From the NCBI GenBank assembly GCA_030642585.1, contig DAOWNN010000006.1:1-19658 (forward strand): 19,658 nt of DNA, written 5' to 3'. The translations under genes and the position numbers were made by a program. Below are positions 1 to 7,872 of this stretch, piece after piece (the stretch's first letter is position 1; each line of letters opens with the position of its first letter). Source of the DNA: Bacteroidota bacterium (lineage in GTDB: Bacteria; Bacteroidota; Bacteroidia; Bacteroidales; VadinHA17). The notes under the pieces were generated by a model. That model was not told the DNA's origin, ran no database searches, and saw only the letters and a program-made list of their open reading frames with translations.

Positions 1-246
1 ATACTATTAACCTCCGAAGAACAACATAATTTAACTCAACTATTCAATTTTGGGTGACCCTGTGTCGAAGTCAGGAAAAAAGTCATGCAATAGTCAATAA
101 GTTGAAATAGAGTTGTGATTCTATTGTATGACAGCAATCCGCCAAAGATAGAGAGCAAATGACTGCCAATTAGCAGCTAAACGAATGATAATTAGTTTTA
201 CAGCAATTCCAGGGTGATAACAATTTAAGTAATCTCACTACCTCCC

Positions 247-786
247 CTACCTGGATGTAATCCATTCAACAATCCTGTCAGACCCTGGTTTCTCCTTTGA
301 ATAGGCAACATCTACCAGCTTCCCATTTTCATCAATCAGGTATTTTTGGAAATTCCATTTAACGGCAGTATCCATAACACCATTCTTATCCTTGCTTGTA
401 AGCCATACATACAAAGGATGAATGTCCTCTCCCTTAACAGATATTTTAGCCATCATTGGAAAGCTAACTCCATAATTTTGTGTGCAAAATTCCCTTATCT
501 CTTCATTTGTTCCGGGCTCCTGTTTAAGGAAATTATTTGCAGGAAAGCCAATAATCACGAAATCGTCGCCACCATATTTTTCATATAATGCCTGCAGATC
601 CTCATATTGCGGAGTAAAGCCGCATTTAGATGCGGTATTTACAATAAGAACCTTTTTCCCTTTTAATGAGGCAAGATTGAAATCATATCCCTCCAGGGTT
701 TTAACTTTAAAATCATAAAAACCAGATTGTGCAAAAGAAACTGCTGTAAACATCATAAAACTAATTAGAACAGAAATAAATTTCAT
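247..786 (-). CDS. Secreted glutathione peroxidase (thiol/thioredoxin-type)
   Basis: Reduces hydrogen peroxide or organic hydroperoxides, probably in the periplasm. The start at 786 gives a 179-residue protein beginning with a clear signal peptide (MKFISV... to about residue 20, AQS). An in-frame ATG at 822 would only add a charged leader ahead of this signal and would overlap the predicted promoter. Seen: peroxidatic Cys55 in NTASKCGFT, Gln89 in KQEPGT, Trp144-Asn145 in KWNF, which form the GPx catalytic tetrad; Cys is used rather than selenocysteine. Cys101 in EFCTQNYGVSFP aligns by position with the resolving Cys of thioredoxin-dependent GPx enzymes, while the other frequent Cys (FPCNQF) is Ala83. 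This suggests a thioredoxin-like reductant rather than glutathione (inference). It is monocistronic: the next gene ends about 210 bp upstream. Confidence 0.93.
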   Translation of the reverse strand: MKFISVLISFMMFTAVSFAQSGFYDFKVKTLEGYDFNLASLKGKKVLIVNTASKCGFTPQYEDLQALYEKYGGDDFVIIGFPANNFLKQEPGTNEEIREFCTQNYGVSFPMMAKISVKGEDIHPLYVWLTSKDKNGVMDTAVKWNFQKYLIDENGKLVDVAYSKEKPGSDRIVEWITSR

Positions 787-808
787 TTTTTTAAATTTTG
801 GTGATGTG

Positions 809-840
809 CAAAGATAAAACAAAAATTCTACTTAGAACAA
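809..840 (-). promoter_or_regulatory. Predicted promoter of the glutathione peroxidase gene
   Basis: On the minus strand TATCTTTG (809-816) fits the Bacteroidota -7 element TAnnTTTG exactly. A TTG at 838-840, 21 nt upstream, fits the -33 element. Transcription would start near 802, giving a leader of about 15-20 nt before the ATG at 786. This supports the shorter start. Confidence 0.55.
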
Positions 841-846
841 TTCTAA
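832..846. promoter_or_regulatory. PerR/Fur-like operator palindrome
   Basis: The sequence TTAGAATTGTTCTAA (minus strand) is a perfect 6-bp inverted repeat with a 3-nt spacer. Read as 7-1-7 it matches at six of seven positions, the shape of Fur/PerR boxes. It is centred on the predicted -33 TTG of the peroxidase promoter, so a bound repressor would block RNA polymerase. Assignment to PerR is inference from box shape plus the downstream peroxidase. Confidence 0.45.
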
Positions 847-888
847 ATAACTGATCTTTAAAATCGTTAAAATAAAATACTGACAACC

Positions 889-926
889 CGACCTAAAGTC
901 TGGTTGCCAGTTTGAAAACCAGGTCG
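889..926. repeat. Imperfect hairpin between the peroxidase and DUF2784 genes
   Basis: Outer arms CGACCT (889-894) and AGGTCG (921-926) are complementary; inner GGTT (902-905) pairs with AACC (917-920). It lies about 70 nt beyond the DUF2784 stop and could be a transcription end or a decayed repeat, but no T-run follows on the minus strand. Confidence 0.3.
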
Positions 927-997
927 TAACCACACTCCTGGTACCTTAGAGACTAAAAAAACTTGACCTGATGCCTCACAGAGATAACACTAGGAAT

Positions 998-1369
998 CTA
1001 CTTTTCCCTAAAAATATTTCTAAAATTGAAAAATAGAGAGCAAACAAGTGCAAGCAGGAATAAAATAAGGGTCCAGGTATCCGTGGTAGATTGTGAAGGA
1101 TGTAGATTAAAAAATTGCTCCAACAAGTATTGGATATAGGAAGTTGGCAAATCGGTTTTACCCAACTTGTACAGCACCTGGTAATGCCAGTCTGTTAAAG
1201 GACAGTATCCCCATCCATAAAAAATTCCCAGAAAAGTCCAGCTTGCTCCGGTAAGGCCAAGTATAATCAAGTTGGCCTTGCGTGTAATCTTCCAAATCCA
1301 TCCAAATAAATTAAACAGGATCAGAACTGCATGAAAAACCAGGAAGAATATATTTATTATCTCATACAT
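998..1369 (-). CDS. DUF2784 family small membrane protein
   Basis: Small 123-residue integral membrane protein of unknown function. Predicted membrane segments are at about 4-24, 33-52 and 98-117. The recognisable signature is GYCPLTDWHYQVLYKLG (about residues 54-70), the Cys-Pro-Leu-Thr-x-Trp loop typical of DUF2784, followed by a helical stretch with Tyr-Ile-Gln-Tyr-Leu. The family is known only as a domain of unknown function. It lies 13 nt downstream of the MDR oxidoreductase gene on the same strand and is probably the last gene of the ridA-cstA-MDR transcript. A redox or quinone-related membrane role would be speculation from that neighbour alone. Confidence 0.8.
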   Translation of the reverse strand: MYEIINIFFLVFHAVLILFNLFGWIWKITRKANLIILGLTGASWTFLGIFYGWGYCPLTDWHYQVLYKLGKTDLPTSYIQYLLEQFFNLHPSQSTTDTWTLILFLLALVCSLFFNFRNIFREK

Positions 1370-1382
1370 TTTTTATAGAGCA

Positions 1383-2408
1383 TCACTCCCAGTGAAGTAC
1401 AATCTTGCCTATGGAAGAACGTCCTTCAAAATAAGCATGTGCCTTTGCAATTTCATCTGCCCTAAATTCTTTTCCCACATGAGGTTTTATAAGTCCTTTT
1501 TGATACAATTCAACCACCTTGTTTAAGGATCGTTCTATAACTTCAGGCTTTTGATCTGCAATTTGAAGCATATTTACACCTATTATCCCTTGTGAATTTA
1601 TCATAAGTCCTACGGGATGTAAAAAACCAAAAGCCATCATTAATTTCAGCTTTGACACAAAACCTTTTTTTCTATTCAATTGATCTGATGCTCCATAGGC
1701 AATAATCCTGCCACCGGCATTCAACAAGGAACGGTCTTTCTTAAAGAATTTTCCTCCTACCGGATCAAAAATCACATCTACCTTCCTGCCTCCAAGCATT
1801 TTTGGTATTTCTTCTTCAAAATCCTTTTCCAGGTAATTAATGGCATGCTCCACACCCATGTCCTTTAAAAACTGTATTTTTTTGTCAGAGCCGACTGTAC
1901 CAATTACTTTGCAAGCCCTGTTTAAGGCTAACTGAACAAGAGCTATTCCCACACCTCCGGCTGCCACATGCACCAACACATACTCCCCATTCTGAATGTT
2001 TGCCATTTCGTAAGCAGCATATATAGCAGTGCAATATTGAGTGGAAAGGGCCGTAGCGGCACCATTATCCATTGAGTCTGAAATTGGACTTACCGCACTG
2101 GAATCGGTTTTGGCATATTCAGCATATGCTCCAAAGCGGGTAAAGGCTACAACTTTTTGTCCTCTTTGCAGGTTTTTAACATCTGCACCTATGTCTGAGA
2201 TGCGTCCAACCACCTCATATCCCAGCACAGAGGGAATTGGTGGAGCTGCTTTATACAATCCTCTCCTTGCCATTACATCTGCAAAGTTTAAACCAAAACT
2301 CTCTACTTTTATCAAGACTTCAGAGGCTGAAATTTCCGGTTTTTCAATTTCTGCTATCTGAAATGCTTCTTCCGATGATCCGTATTTAACTAGTTGTATT
2401 GCTTTCAT
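1383..2408 (-). CDS. Zinc-free MDR oxidoreductase (quinone oxidoreductase/VAT-1-like)
   Basis: A 341-residue cytoplasmic medium-chain dehydrogenase/reductase. The N-terminal GroES-like catalytic domain covers about 1-125 (GLNFADVMARRGLY, PSVLGYEVVG), and the Rossmann domain about 126-270 has the NAD(P)H-binding turn AAGGVG (149-154) and IFDPVGG (213-219). The catalytic and structural zinc Cys/His sets of alcohol dehydrogenases are absent, placing it with NADPH:quinone reductase/VAT-1-like enzymes acting on quinones or enones; the substrate cannot be told from sequence. It sits 46 nt downstream of the cstA-like gene and 13 nt upstream of the DUF2784 gene, consistent with co-transcription. Confidence 0.88.
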   Translation of the reverse strand: MKAIQLVKYGSSEEAFQIAEIEKPEISASEVLIKVESFGLNFADVMARRGLYKAAPPIPSVLGYEVVGRISDIGADVKNLQRGQKVVAFTRFGAYAEYAKTDSSAVSPISDSMDNGAATALSTQYCTAIYAAYEMANIQNGEYVLVHVAAGGVGIALVQLALNRACKVIGTVGSDKKIQFLKDMGVEHAINYLEKDFEEEIPKMLGGRKVDVIFDPVGGKFFKKDRSLLNAGGRIIAYGASDQLNRKKGFVSKLKLMMAFGFLHPVGLMINSQGIIGVNMLQIADQKPEVIERSLNKVVELYQKGLIKPHVGKEFRADEIAKAHAYFEGRSSIGKIVLHWE

Positions 2409-2454
2409 TTTATAATTTAAGAATGTATTTAACCAGTATAGTTATATTTATTCA

Positions 2455-4179
2455 TTAATCTACAATACCAGCTTGCTTAAAACGAATAAATGAGATGAAA
2501 CTGCTTATCATTAACCAGAAGGTTAATAAAAGAATAATGACAGAAAGTGAGGAAAGAACCAGGTCATGATCTTTGTAATAAAGGATTAAATTTTGAATCA
2601 TTGCCCAGATTGTCATAACAAGCACAAAAACCATGGGAATAAAGGTAATAAGTACATTTTTTTGTTTTTTAACCAGATAAACAGAAACTATTGCCAGAGC
2701 CAGGGCTGCAAGCAACTGGTTTAAAGAACCAAATAATGGCCAAAGTACCAGGGCTCCTTCACCAGCCGGCCTGGAAAAAGCAAGCATTCCTGCAGCTGCA
2801 ACTACAATAAATGTTGCAAAGTAACGGTTATTAAACGGCTTGATGATCTTACCACTCCTGTTAGTAAAAATTTCCTGAAGTGATAATCTCTGAATACGTG
2901 TGGCTGAATCAAGGGTTGTATTGGCAAAACTTACAATAAATACTGCGATTATTGATTTCCCTATCAAAGGGGGAATCCCCAGGCTTCCTATCAGGTTGGC
3001 AGATCCTTCAACAAAGGCTCCCAGTTTAGCGTTCAGGCCAGAGGCAGCTGACCATGAACTATAATGCTCATAAAATGCATCAGGATTATCCATACCAAGT
3101 CCTCCTGCTATTGCCAATAATACCAGCACAGCTAACAGGCTTTCCAATAACATGCCTCCATAACCAATGAAAAGAGTGTCTGTTTCTTTAGCTACTTGCT
3201 TTACGGTTGTGCCGGAACTAGCCAGGGAATGAAATCCGGATATAGCCCCACAGGCTATGGTAATAAAAAGCAGGGGTGCAAGAGGAGGTATATCACTCCC
3301 AGCTTGAGTAGCAGCTGGATTTATGGCCGGGGCTGTAATTTGTGGATGGGCAAAAATCAATCCAAGAAATAAGAGAGCCATAGCTATAAGAAGCTGATGT
3401 GAATTAATATAATCTCGTGGTTGCAATAACTTTTGCACTGGAACTGTAGATGCAAAAAAAACATAAATCAGTAAAACCAGAACCCAGGCAGATACAGAGA
3501 GGTTTTTTGCCTGTACAGGATCATGAACCATGGATTCAAACAGTGGTGTCAGGTTCAAAGGGTACCAGGCCCCAATTATTACTGTGATGTACATCAGTAC
3601 AACTGCAACAATCGAATACACAAGATCATTTTTCCCTTTTTGAATTTGTATCCCTAACCACAATGCAATTGGGATTTGCATCCAGACAGGGAAAACTGCC
3701 TCGGGATACATTTCAAAAAGCAATCCTACAATCATTGCGAATACAGAAATCACTATAAACAGTAAAAACTGCATGATGAACTGGAAAGCATACCTGGCAC
3801 CCGGACTTATTAAATCTCCGGTCAGTTCACCAATGGTTTTACCTTTATTCCTGGCAGAAATTACAAGGGTAGTAAAATCATGAACCGCTCCCATTAGTAT
3901 TGAACCGACTAAAACCCATATAAATGCAGGCAACCATCCCCAGATGATCCCAATTGCAGGGCCTACAATTGGACCAAGTCCGGCTATAGTGGTAAAATGA
4001 TGACCAAATATTATATGCTTTTTGGTGGGGACATAGTCTATACCATCTTCCAGTTCGTGAGCTGGCATAGGATTATCATTGCTTAATTTAAATATTTTTC
4101 TGGCTAAAAATTTACCGTAAGTATTATAAGCAACAATATAAGCTACCAGGGCAAGCAGAATAAGAACTAAAGAATTCAT
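2455..4179 (-). CDS. cstA: CstA family carbon-starvation transporter (peptide/pyruvate type)
   Basis: Polytopic inner-membrane transporter of 574 residues, shorter than the roughly 700-residue E. coli CstA and BtsT but within the short-form group of other phyla. The conserved N-terminal block FGHHFTTIAGLGPIVGPAIG (about 58-77) with WLPAFIWVLVGSILMGAVHDF is diagnostic of CstA_N, and the CGAISGFHSLASSGTT block lies near the middle. Known members take up peptides or pyruvate during starvation; the substrate here is unknown. It begins 6 nt after the RidA-family stop, so the two genes are almost certainly one transcript. The ending has several further hydrophobic helices and a short tail. Confidence 0.93.
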   Translation of the reverse strand: MNSLVLILLALVAYIVAYNTYGKFLARKIFKLSNDNPMPAHELEDGIDYVPTKKHIIFGHHFTTIAGLGPIVGPAIGIIWGWLPAFIWVLVGSILMGAVHDFTTLVISARNKGKTIGELTGDLISPGARYAFQFIMQFLLFIVISVFAMIVGLLFEMYPEAVFPVWMQIPIALWLGIQIQKGKNDLVYSIVAVVLMYITVIIGAWYPLNLTPLFESMVHDPVQAKNLSVSAWVLVLLIYVFFASTVPVQKLLQPRDYINSHQLLIAMALLFLGLIFAHPQITAPAINPAATQAGSDIPPLAPLLFITIACGAISGFHSLASSGTTVKQVAKETDTLFIGYGGMLLESLLAVLVLLAIAGGLGMDNPDAFYEHYSSWSAASGLNAKLGAFVEGSANLIGSLGIPPLIGKSIIAVFIVSFANTTLDSATRIQRLSLQEIFTNRSGKIIKPFNNRYFATFIVVAAAGMLAFSRPAGEGALVLWPLFGSLNQLLAALALAIVSVYLVKKQKNVLITFIPMVFVLVMTIWAMIQNLILYYKDHDLVLSSLSVIILLLTFWLMISSFISFIRFKQAGIVD

Positions 4180-4185
4180 TTCAGT

Positions 4186-4605
4186 TTATTTAACAGCAAT
4201 GGAAGATATTTCTATATCTGCATCCAGGGGTAATCGGGCAACTTCAACTGCAACCCTGGCAGGATATTTTCCATCAAAAAAACTTGCATATACCTTATTC
4301 ACTGCATTATAATTATCAAGATCTTTAAGATATATGGTACACTTTACAAGATTTGAATAATCCATCCCGTTCATTTTTAAAATTACCCCAATATTCTGCA
4401 TAACCACCTTTGTGGCTTCGACAATATCACCCTTAACAAGTTTTCCAGTACCTGCTTCAATTGGAATTTGTCCTGCAAGATACAAAGTGTTCCCGGTTAA
4501 AATATAAGGGCTGTAAGGAGCAATGGGTTTGGGTGTGTCTGTAGTTTGTCCATACGAAAGAGAAAAGATAAGGCTAAAAGCCAAAAAAAGGAATGTGGAT
4601 TTCAT
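4186..4605 (-). CDS. Exported RidA (YjgF/YER057c/UK114) family protein
   Basis: A 139-residue RidA-fold protein with an N-terminal signal peptide (residues 1-20, ending SYGQ), so it should act in the periplasm. Cytoplasmic RidA hydrolyses reactive enamine/imine intermediates. Here the catalytic-position arginine is kept (Arg117 in PARVAVEVARLP), as are LAGQIP (43-48) and the IEISSIAV ending, while the usual PYSQ motif reads PYSP (30-33). It is first in a run with cstA (6 nt away), the MDR and DUF2784 genes. An exported RidA next to a transporter suggests a role on an extracytoplasmic substrate, but that is inference; it might be a deaminase-like or non-catalytic member. Confidence 0.88.
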   Translation of the reverse strand: MKSTFLFLAFSLIFSLSYGQTTDTPKPIAPYSPYILTGNTLYLAGQIPIEAGTGKLVKGDIVEATKVVMQNIGVILKMNGMDYSNLVKCTIYLKDLDNYNAVNKVYASFFDGKYPARVAVEVARLPLDADIEISSIAVK

Positions 4606-4631
4606 CAGCTATAATTTTTGGATTGAACACC

Positions 4632-4639
4632 CAAAAATA
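4632..4639 (-). promoter_or_regulatory. Predicted -7 element for the ridA-cstA operon
   Basis: Minus-strand TATTTTTG fits TAnnTTTG exactly and would place the start of transcription about 20 nt before the ATG at 4605. No clean TTG is found at the -33 distance, so the call rests on one element. Confidence 0.35.
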
Positions 4640-4719
4640 ACGAAAAAATTGAGATGATTCTAAAACCTGGTTTCCTGATGGTAGGTCATGCATTCTGCTT
4701 CCTGGCAGATACTGGTTTG

Positions 4720-5109
4720 TTAAAACGGTAGAATTTCAGATATTTCCATAGATAAAACCCTGTTAAGCGTGTCGCTAACAGAAACATCATATGTTAATTT
4801 TCCCTTCACAAGTGGTACAAGTGCAGTGAAATTTACAGATTCGGTGCTGTATTGTACTCCATCAATCATCAATGTAATATCAGCTTTGCTGAAGGATTGT
4901 TTAAACCTCATATATTCTGTGGTTTCGCCAGGAATAATTGTCCCATATTCATTTATTCCTTCAGAGGTATCAACATGTACATTTGTATAAGTATAGGGAC
5001 TAACATTATTGATGCGGATATCATTGGGGCCATATTCCTCTTTGTTGCATGACTGAAACAGGGATGAAACAAAAAAGGCCAACATAAATACTGAAAAGAT
5101 TTTTTTCAT
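4720..5109 (-). CDS. Small lipoprotein of unknown function
   Basis: A 129-residue predicted outer- or inner-membrane lipoprotein: signal peptide MKKIFSVFML..., lipobox LFQSC with Cys21, then NKEEYGPND. The mature part is mostly beta-strand-like (RINNVSPYTYTNVHVDTSEG, GEYG-type turn, VPLVKGKLTYDVSVSD) and may form a single small beta-sandwich. I do not recognise a family. It follows batE on the same strand after a 194-nt interval holding a repeat, and no promoter match was seen in that interval. Whether it belongs to the Bat transcript is unclear. Confidence 0.75.
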   Translation of the reverse strand: MKKIFSVFMLAFFVSSLFQSCNKEEYGPNDIRINNVSPYTYTNVHVDTSEGINEYGTIIPGETTEYMRFKQSFSKADITLMIDGVQYSTESVNFTALVPLVKGKLTYDVSVSDTLNRVLSMEISEILPF

Positions 5110-5130
5110 ATGTTTAAAAATTATTTAGTT

Positions 5131-5285
5131 TTCTTGGTGCTCCCTGGAGTCTAAGTGTCTTAATGGCTTTCTTTTTCTTGCCACAAAGGCACCAAGGCAC
5201 AAAGATTCACAAAGTTCATTTTTATGTTTCTTATCTCTTCCTGGTGTTTCTTGGTGTCTTAGTGACTTAGTGGCTATCTTTCTTG
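5131..5285. repeat. 8-bp-periodic direct/inverted intergenic repeat
   Basis: Two related direct copies (5131-5180 and 5249-5285) share TTCTTGGTG, (T)AAGTG/TTAGTG units, GGCT and TTTCTTG. Between them, 5181-5203 is inverted relative to 5251-5273, with 18 of 23 positions complementary. Within each arm, units like CTTGGTGT, CTTAGTGA, CTTAGTGG recur every 8 bp. This style of intergenic repeat (GGTGCCTTTGTGGC-like) is common in Bacteroidota genomes from memory; it also creates a spurious minus-strand ORF. Confidence 0.7.
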
Positions 5286-5303
5286 CTCCTCGCCCGGAAA
5301 ATC

Positions 5304-6062
5304 CTAAATTCGGATGATAGATTCTGTTGGAACCCATCCTTCCTTCCCATCACTCAATCGTATTTTTGTCCAATCACCAACACTCTCTTTAACAGTTATT
5401 TTTGTTCCCTCATGTATCAGGAACAAATCTGTACCACTATGATCAGGTGAGCTTTCCACCGTTACAGAAGGGCTCAGCACCAAGGCTGTACCATGATTCA
5501 GAAGAAGCCTTCGGTGATGGTAAGAAAACACAAAAGACGAAACAGTAAGATACAATAATAATACGCTCAACCAGAAAAAAAGTTTCTTTACGCCATATTG
5601 CCTTAAGTATAGGTATAGGGATAAGGATAACAACAACAAAACAAAAGAAGAAATACTAAGGATTGCCCAAACATTGCTTGAAAATAAATTCACAAAAACA
5701 TAATGCCATTCAGAAAGGATAAAACCGGGAACAGGTTCAATTTTATCTATCACAAAACTCTTTGCCAGATCCAGGTTATACTGAGTGTCTTCATTTCTGG
5801 GGTCCAGCAACAAAGCTTTTTCATAGTTTAAGATAGAATAAGTAACCTTATGAGATTTAAAATAAGCATTCCCAAGATTATAATATAATTCAGGTGCTTC
5901 GTATCCCTGCTCTATTACATATTCATACACCCTGATGGCATCTTCAAACTTCTCCCGGGAATAGAATGCATTTCCTGCCTGAAGGCTGTCTTCAAGACTA
6001 CTTCCAAAGCTATTCAGGAAAATAAAAATAAGAGTTGCAAAAAACAATATTTTTTTTGTCAT
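5304..6062 (-). CDS. batE: BatE: TPR and SH3 membrane protein
   Basis: A 252-residue last member of the Bat cluster. Seen: signal or anchor segment at 1-20; two to three TPR-like repeats at about 22-105 (LQAGNAFYSREKFEDAI, LYYNLGNAYFKSHKVTYSI, ALLLDPRNEDTQYNL); membrane helices at about 131-153 and 161-181; and a C-terminal bacterial SH3 domain at about 192-252 ending DGKEGWVPTESI. This order is characteristic of BatE. The TPR part probably lies outside the cytoplasm with BatC and binds partners; the SH3 part may bind wall or protein ligands. Only one base separates its ATG from the batD TGA, so translation is likely coupled. Confidence 0.9.
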   Translation of the reverse strand: MTKKILFFATLIFIFLNSFGSSLEDSLQAGNAFYSREKFEDAIRVYEYVIEQGYEAPELYYNLGNAYFKSHKVTYSILNYEKALLLDPRNEDTQYNLDLAKSFVIDKIEPVPGFILSEWHYVFVNLFSSNVWAILSISSFVLLLLSLSLYLYLRQYGVKKLFFWLSVLLLYLTVSSFVFSYHHRRLLLNHGTALVLSPSVTVESSPDHSGTDLFLIHEGTKITVKESVGDWTKIRLSDGKEGWVPTESIIRI

Positions 6063-6063
6063 C

Positions 6064-7872
6064 TCATTTCAATTTTTGCTCAAGTTTCACAATCATTTTT
6101 ACTGCCTTTTCATATACAAGCTTCATTTCTGAACCACTTACCTGGGGAGCATACTGGGCATACTCACATTCATCCAACAAATCTGAAAAAGCCCGAACAA
6201 GGTCTTTAGCTATACCATGCTTTTCAAGATTTACAGCAATATTTTCCCTGGAAAGGCCGGATGCCGGAATACTTAATTTGTCACTTAAATAACCCCATAA
6301 TGCCTTAAGGATTGCTTCATATAGTGCACCTTCATTAGAATCTTTCAAATAGTGTGATGCATTTTTCAATCTTTTCCTGGCCAGCTTACTTGCTTTTCTG
6401 TTTTTGGCCAGCATCACATTTGCCTGTTCCATGCGTTTCCTTTTTCTAAGAAAATATACCAGGCCAAAAACCAGAAAAAATACAAGATAAAGAAAGAAAA
6501 ACCACAATTTTCCCCACAGAGTATTTCCAATCAATCTAAGCTCTACTGCACCGGTTTGGATAAACCGAATATCTTTCCCAATGAACCGAATATCTTCTTT
6601 TGAAGGAGAACTAACCATAGTTAATCCCTCTTCATTTTCTCCTTTTTCTACAATAATTTGAAATTCCCCTGAACTCAAACTCTTATATCTTGTCTCTACA
6701 GGATCAAAATATGAAAGCTTTACCGGAGGAATCCTAAACTTCCCGGCAAATCTGGGAATCATAAGATACTCAAAGGTTTTTGATCCGGATGTTCCTGACA
6801 TAGAAGATTTAATATTGGAAGTAACTTTTGGATCATAGGATTCAAAATCCAATGGAAAATCAATTCCTGGTGCCTGAATCAACTTTAGATTTCCCTGTCC
6901 CAAAACCTTAATCCTGAGGGTCACTGCTTCATTTGTTAAAACCTCATTTTTATCCAGGCTTGCTTCCATTCTGAATGAACCTACAGCACCTGAAAAAGCC
7001 AGTGGTTTTCCGGCGGGAAGTGGCTTTACCTTAATTTTTATTTCCGGGCTTGAAATATCTTTCCTAAGAGTCTGATAAGAGTCAAAAAAATCGTCGAAAA
7101 AACTTCTTGAACTTTGAGAAGAAACCCTTTGTTGTACAAGAGCCGTTATTTCCACCGGATCAATCACTAAGTCACCACTTTTTTGGGGGAACAGAACAAA
7201 TCTTGAGAGTACCCCTGTACCATAGATCTGTCCATTTACATTTTCCCTTACCAGGGATTGCAAAGGTGGAGTTTCAATATCTTCCCGCAAGAATCCGGCA
7301 AAGTCAGGATACCTAACATCATCAAAACCTGAGAGGTTAACACGTGAATAAATTTTAATAGTAGCGGTTAAACGATCGCCCTGGTAAATTTCTCGTTTAT
7401 CTACAATTAAACGTACAAAAAGATCCTCATTGCCTATTCCCTGAAGACTTGTAGTGGTTCCTTCAACTATAGAAGATTCTTCGGAACTACCTGAAACCAC
7501 TTCAATTTTTAAAGGCTGCGATTCATGTCTTTTGCCTTCTACAATTACCATAGCTGCTGGAATAACAAATTCACCCTCAGCCATAGCTTGTAGAATATAT
7601 GTATAGGTATAGGAAATATTCCGGCTTAGTTTTCCATTGATCACAGATGTGCTCTGGTTATAAGAAGTACTTGGGCCCATTAATACATTGAAATCCTGAA
7701 GTACGGGAAGTGTAAATTGCTCTGTTTTCCTGTTGATGGTAAAAACAAGTCTAAACTGCTCACCCTGCTCGACTACTCCTGGAGCTGAAGCAGTAAACTG
7801 AATATCCTGAGCATTCAATAATGTTGAACTATTCAAAAACAACAAAAGGAATACTAAACAAAACTGTCTCAT
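6064..7872 (-). CDS. batD: BatD: periplasmic beta-domain membrane protein
   Basis: BatD (oxygen-tolerance family), 602 residues from the ATG at 7872, which opens a good signal peptide (MRQFCLVFLL... to LNAQ, about 22). ATGs at 7878 and 7911 are in frame but only lengthen the leader. The exported part, about 23-450, contains successive beta-sandwich modules with family phrases such as VVEQGEQFRLVF and DKREIYQGDRLTATIKIYSRVNLSGF (split by family convention). A single membrane helix is at 455-475, followed by a basic stretch (RKRKR) and a helical cytoplasmic domain to 602. It is the only tightly linked upstream partner of batE, but 313 bp separate it from batC, so batDE may have separate or reduced expression. 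Confidence 0.92.
   Translation of the reverse strand: MRQFCLVFLLLFLNSSTLLNAQDIQFTASAPGVVEQGEQFRLVFTINRKTEQFTLPVLQDFNVLMGPSTSYNQSTSVINGKLSRNISYTYTYILQAMAEGEFVIPAAMVIVEGKRHESQPLKIEVVSGSSEESSIVEGTTTSLQGIGNEDLFVRLIVDKREIYQGDRLTATIKIYSRVNLSGFDDVRYPDFAGFLREDIETPPLQSLVRENVNGQIYGTGVLSRFVLFPQKSGDLVIDPVEITALVQQRVSSQSSRSFFDDFFDSYQTLRKDISSPEIKIKVKPLPAGKPLAFSGAVGSFRMEASLDKNEVLTNEAVTLRIKVLGQGNLKLIQAPGIDFPLDFESYDPKVTSNIKSSMSGTSGSKTFEYLMIPRFAGKFRIPPVKLSYFDPVETRYKSLSSGEFQIIVEKGENEEGLTMVSSPSKEDIRFIGKDIRFIQTGAVELRLIGNTLWGKLWFFFLYLVFFLVFGLVYFLRKRKRMEQANVMLAKNRKASKLARKRLKNASHYLKDSNEGALYEAILKALWGYLSDKLSIPASGLSRENIAVNLEKHGIAKDLVRAFSDLLDECEYAQYAPQVSGSEMKLVYEKAVKMIVKLEQKLK

Noticed and set aside
1..246. Possible gene or RNA in the first 246 bp
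   Set aside because: No long frame, tRNA fold or promoter match was found; only one ATTCAATT-like unit near 44 was noted.
787..822. Upstream ATG (822) as the peroxidase start
   Set aside because: It adds residues with no signal-peptide sense and overlaps the predicted -7 element; the ATG at 786 begins a good signal peptide.
4660..4716. Possible hairpin/terminator between the small lipoprotein and the RidA gene (CTGGTTTCCTG and CTGCTTCCTGG)
   Set aside because: The arms are mainly direct rather than inverted repeats and the pairing is weak, with no T-run.
5125..5337. 70-residue minus-strand ORF after batE
   Set aside because: It lies over the 8-bp-periodic repeat and overlaps the end of batE; composition (KHKNELCESLCLGAF) is that of translated repeat, with no start signal.
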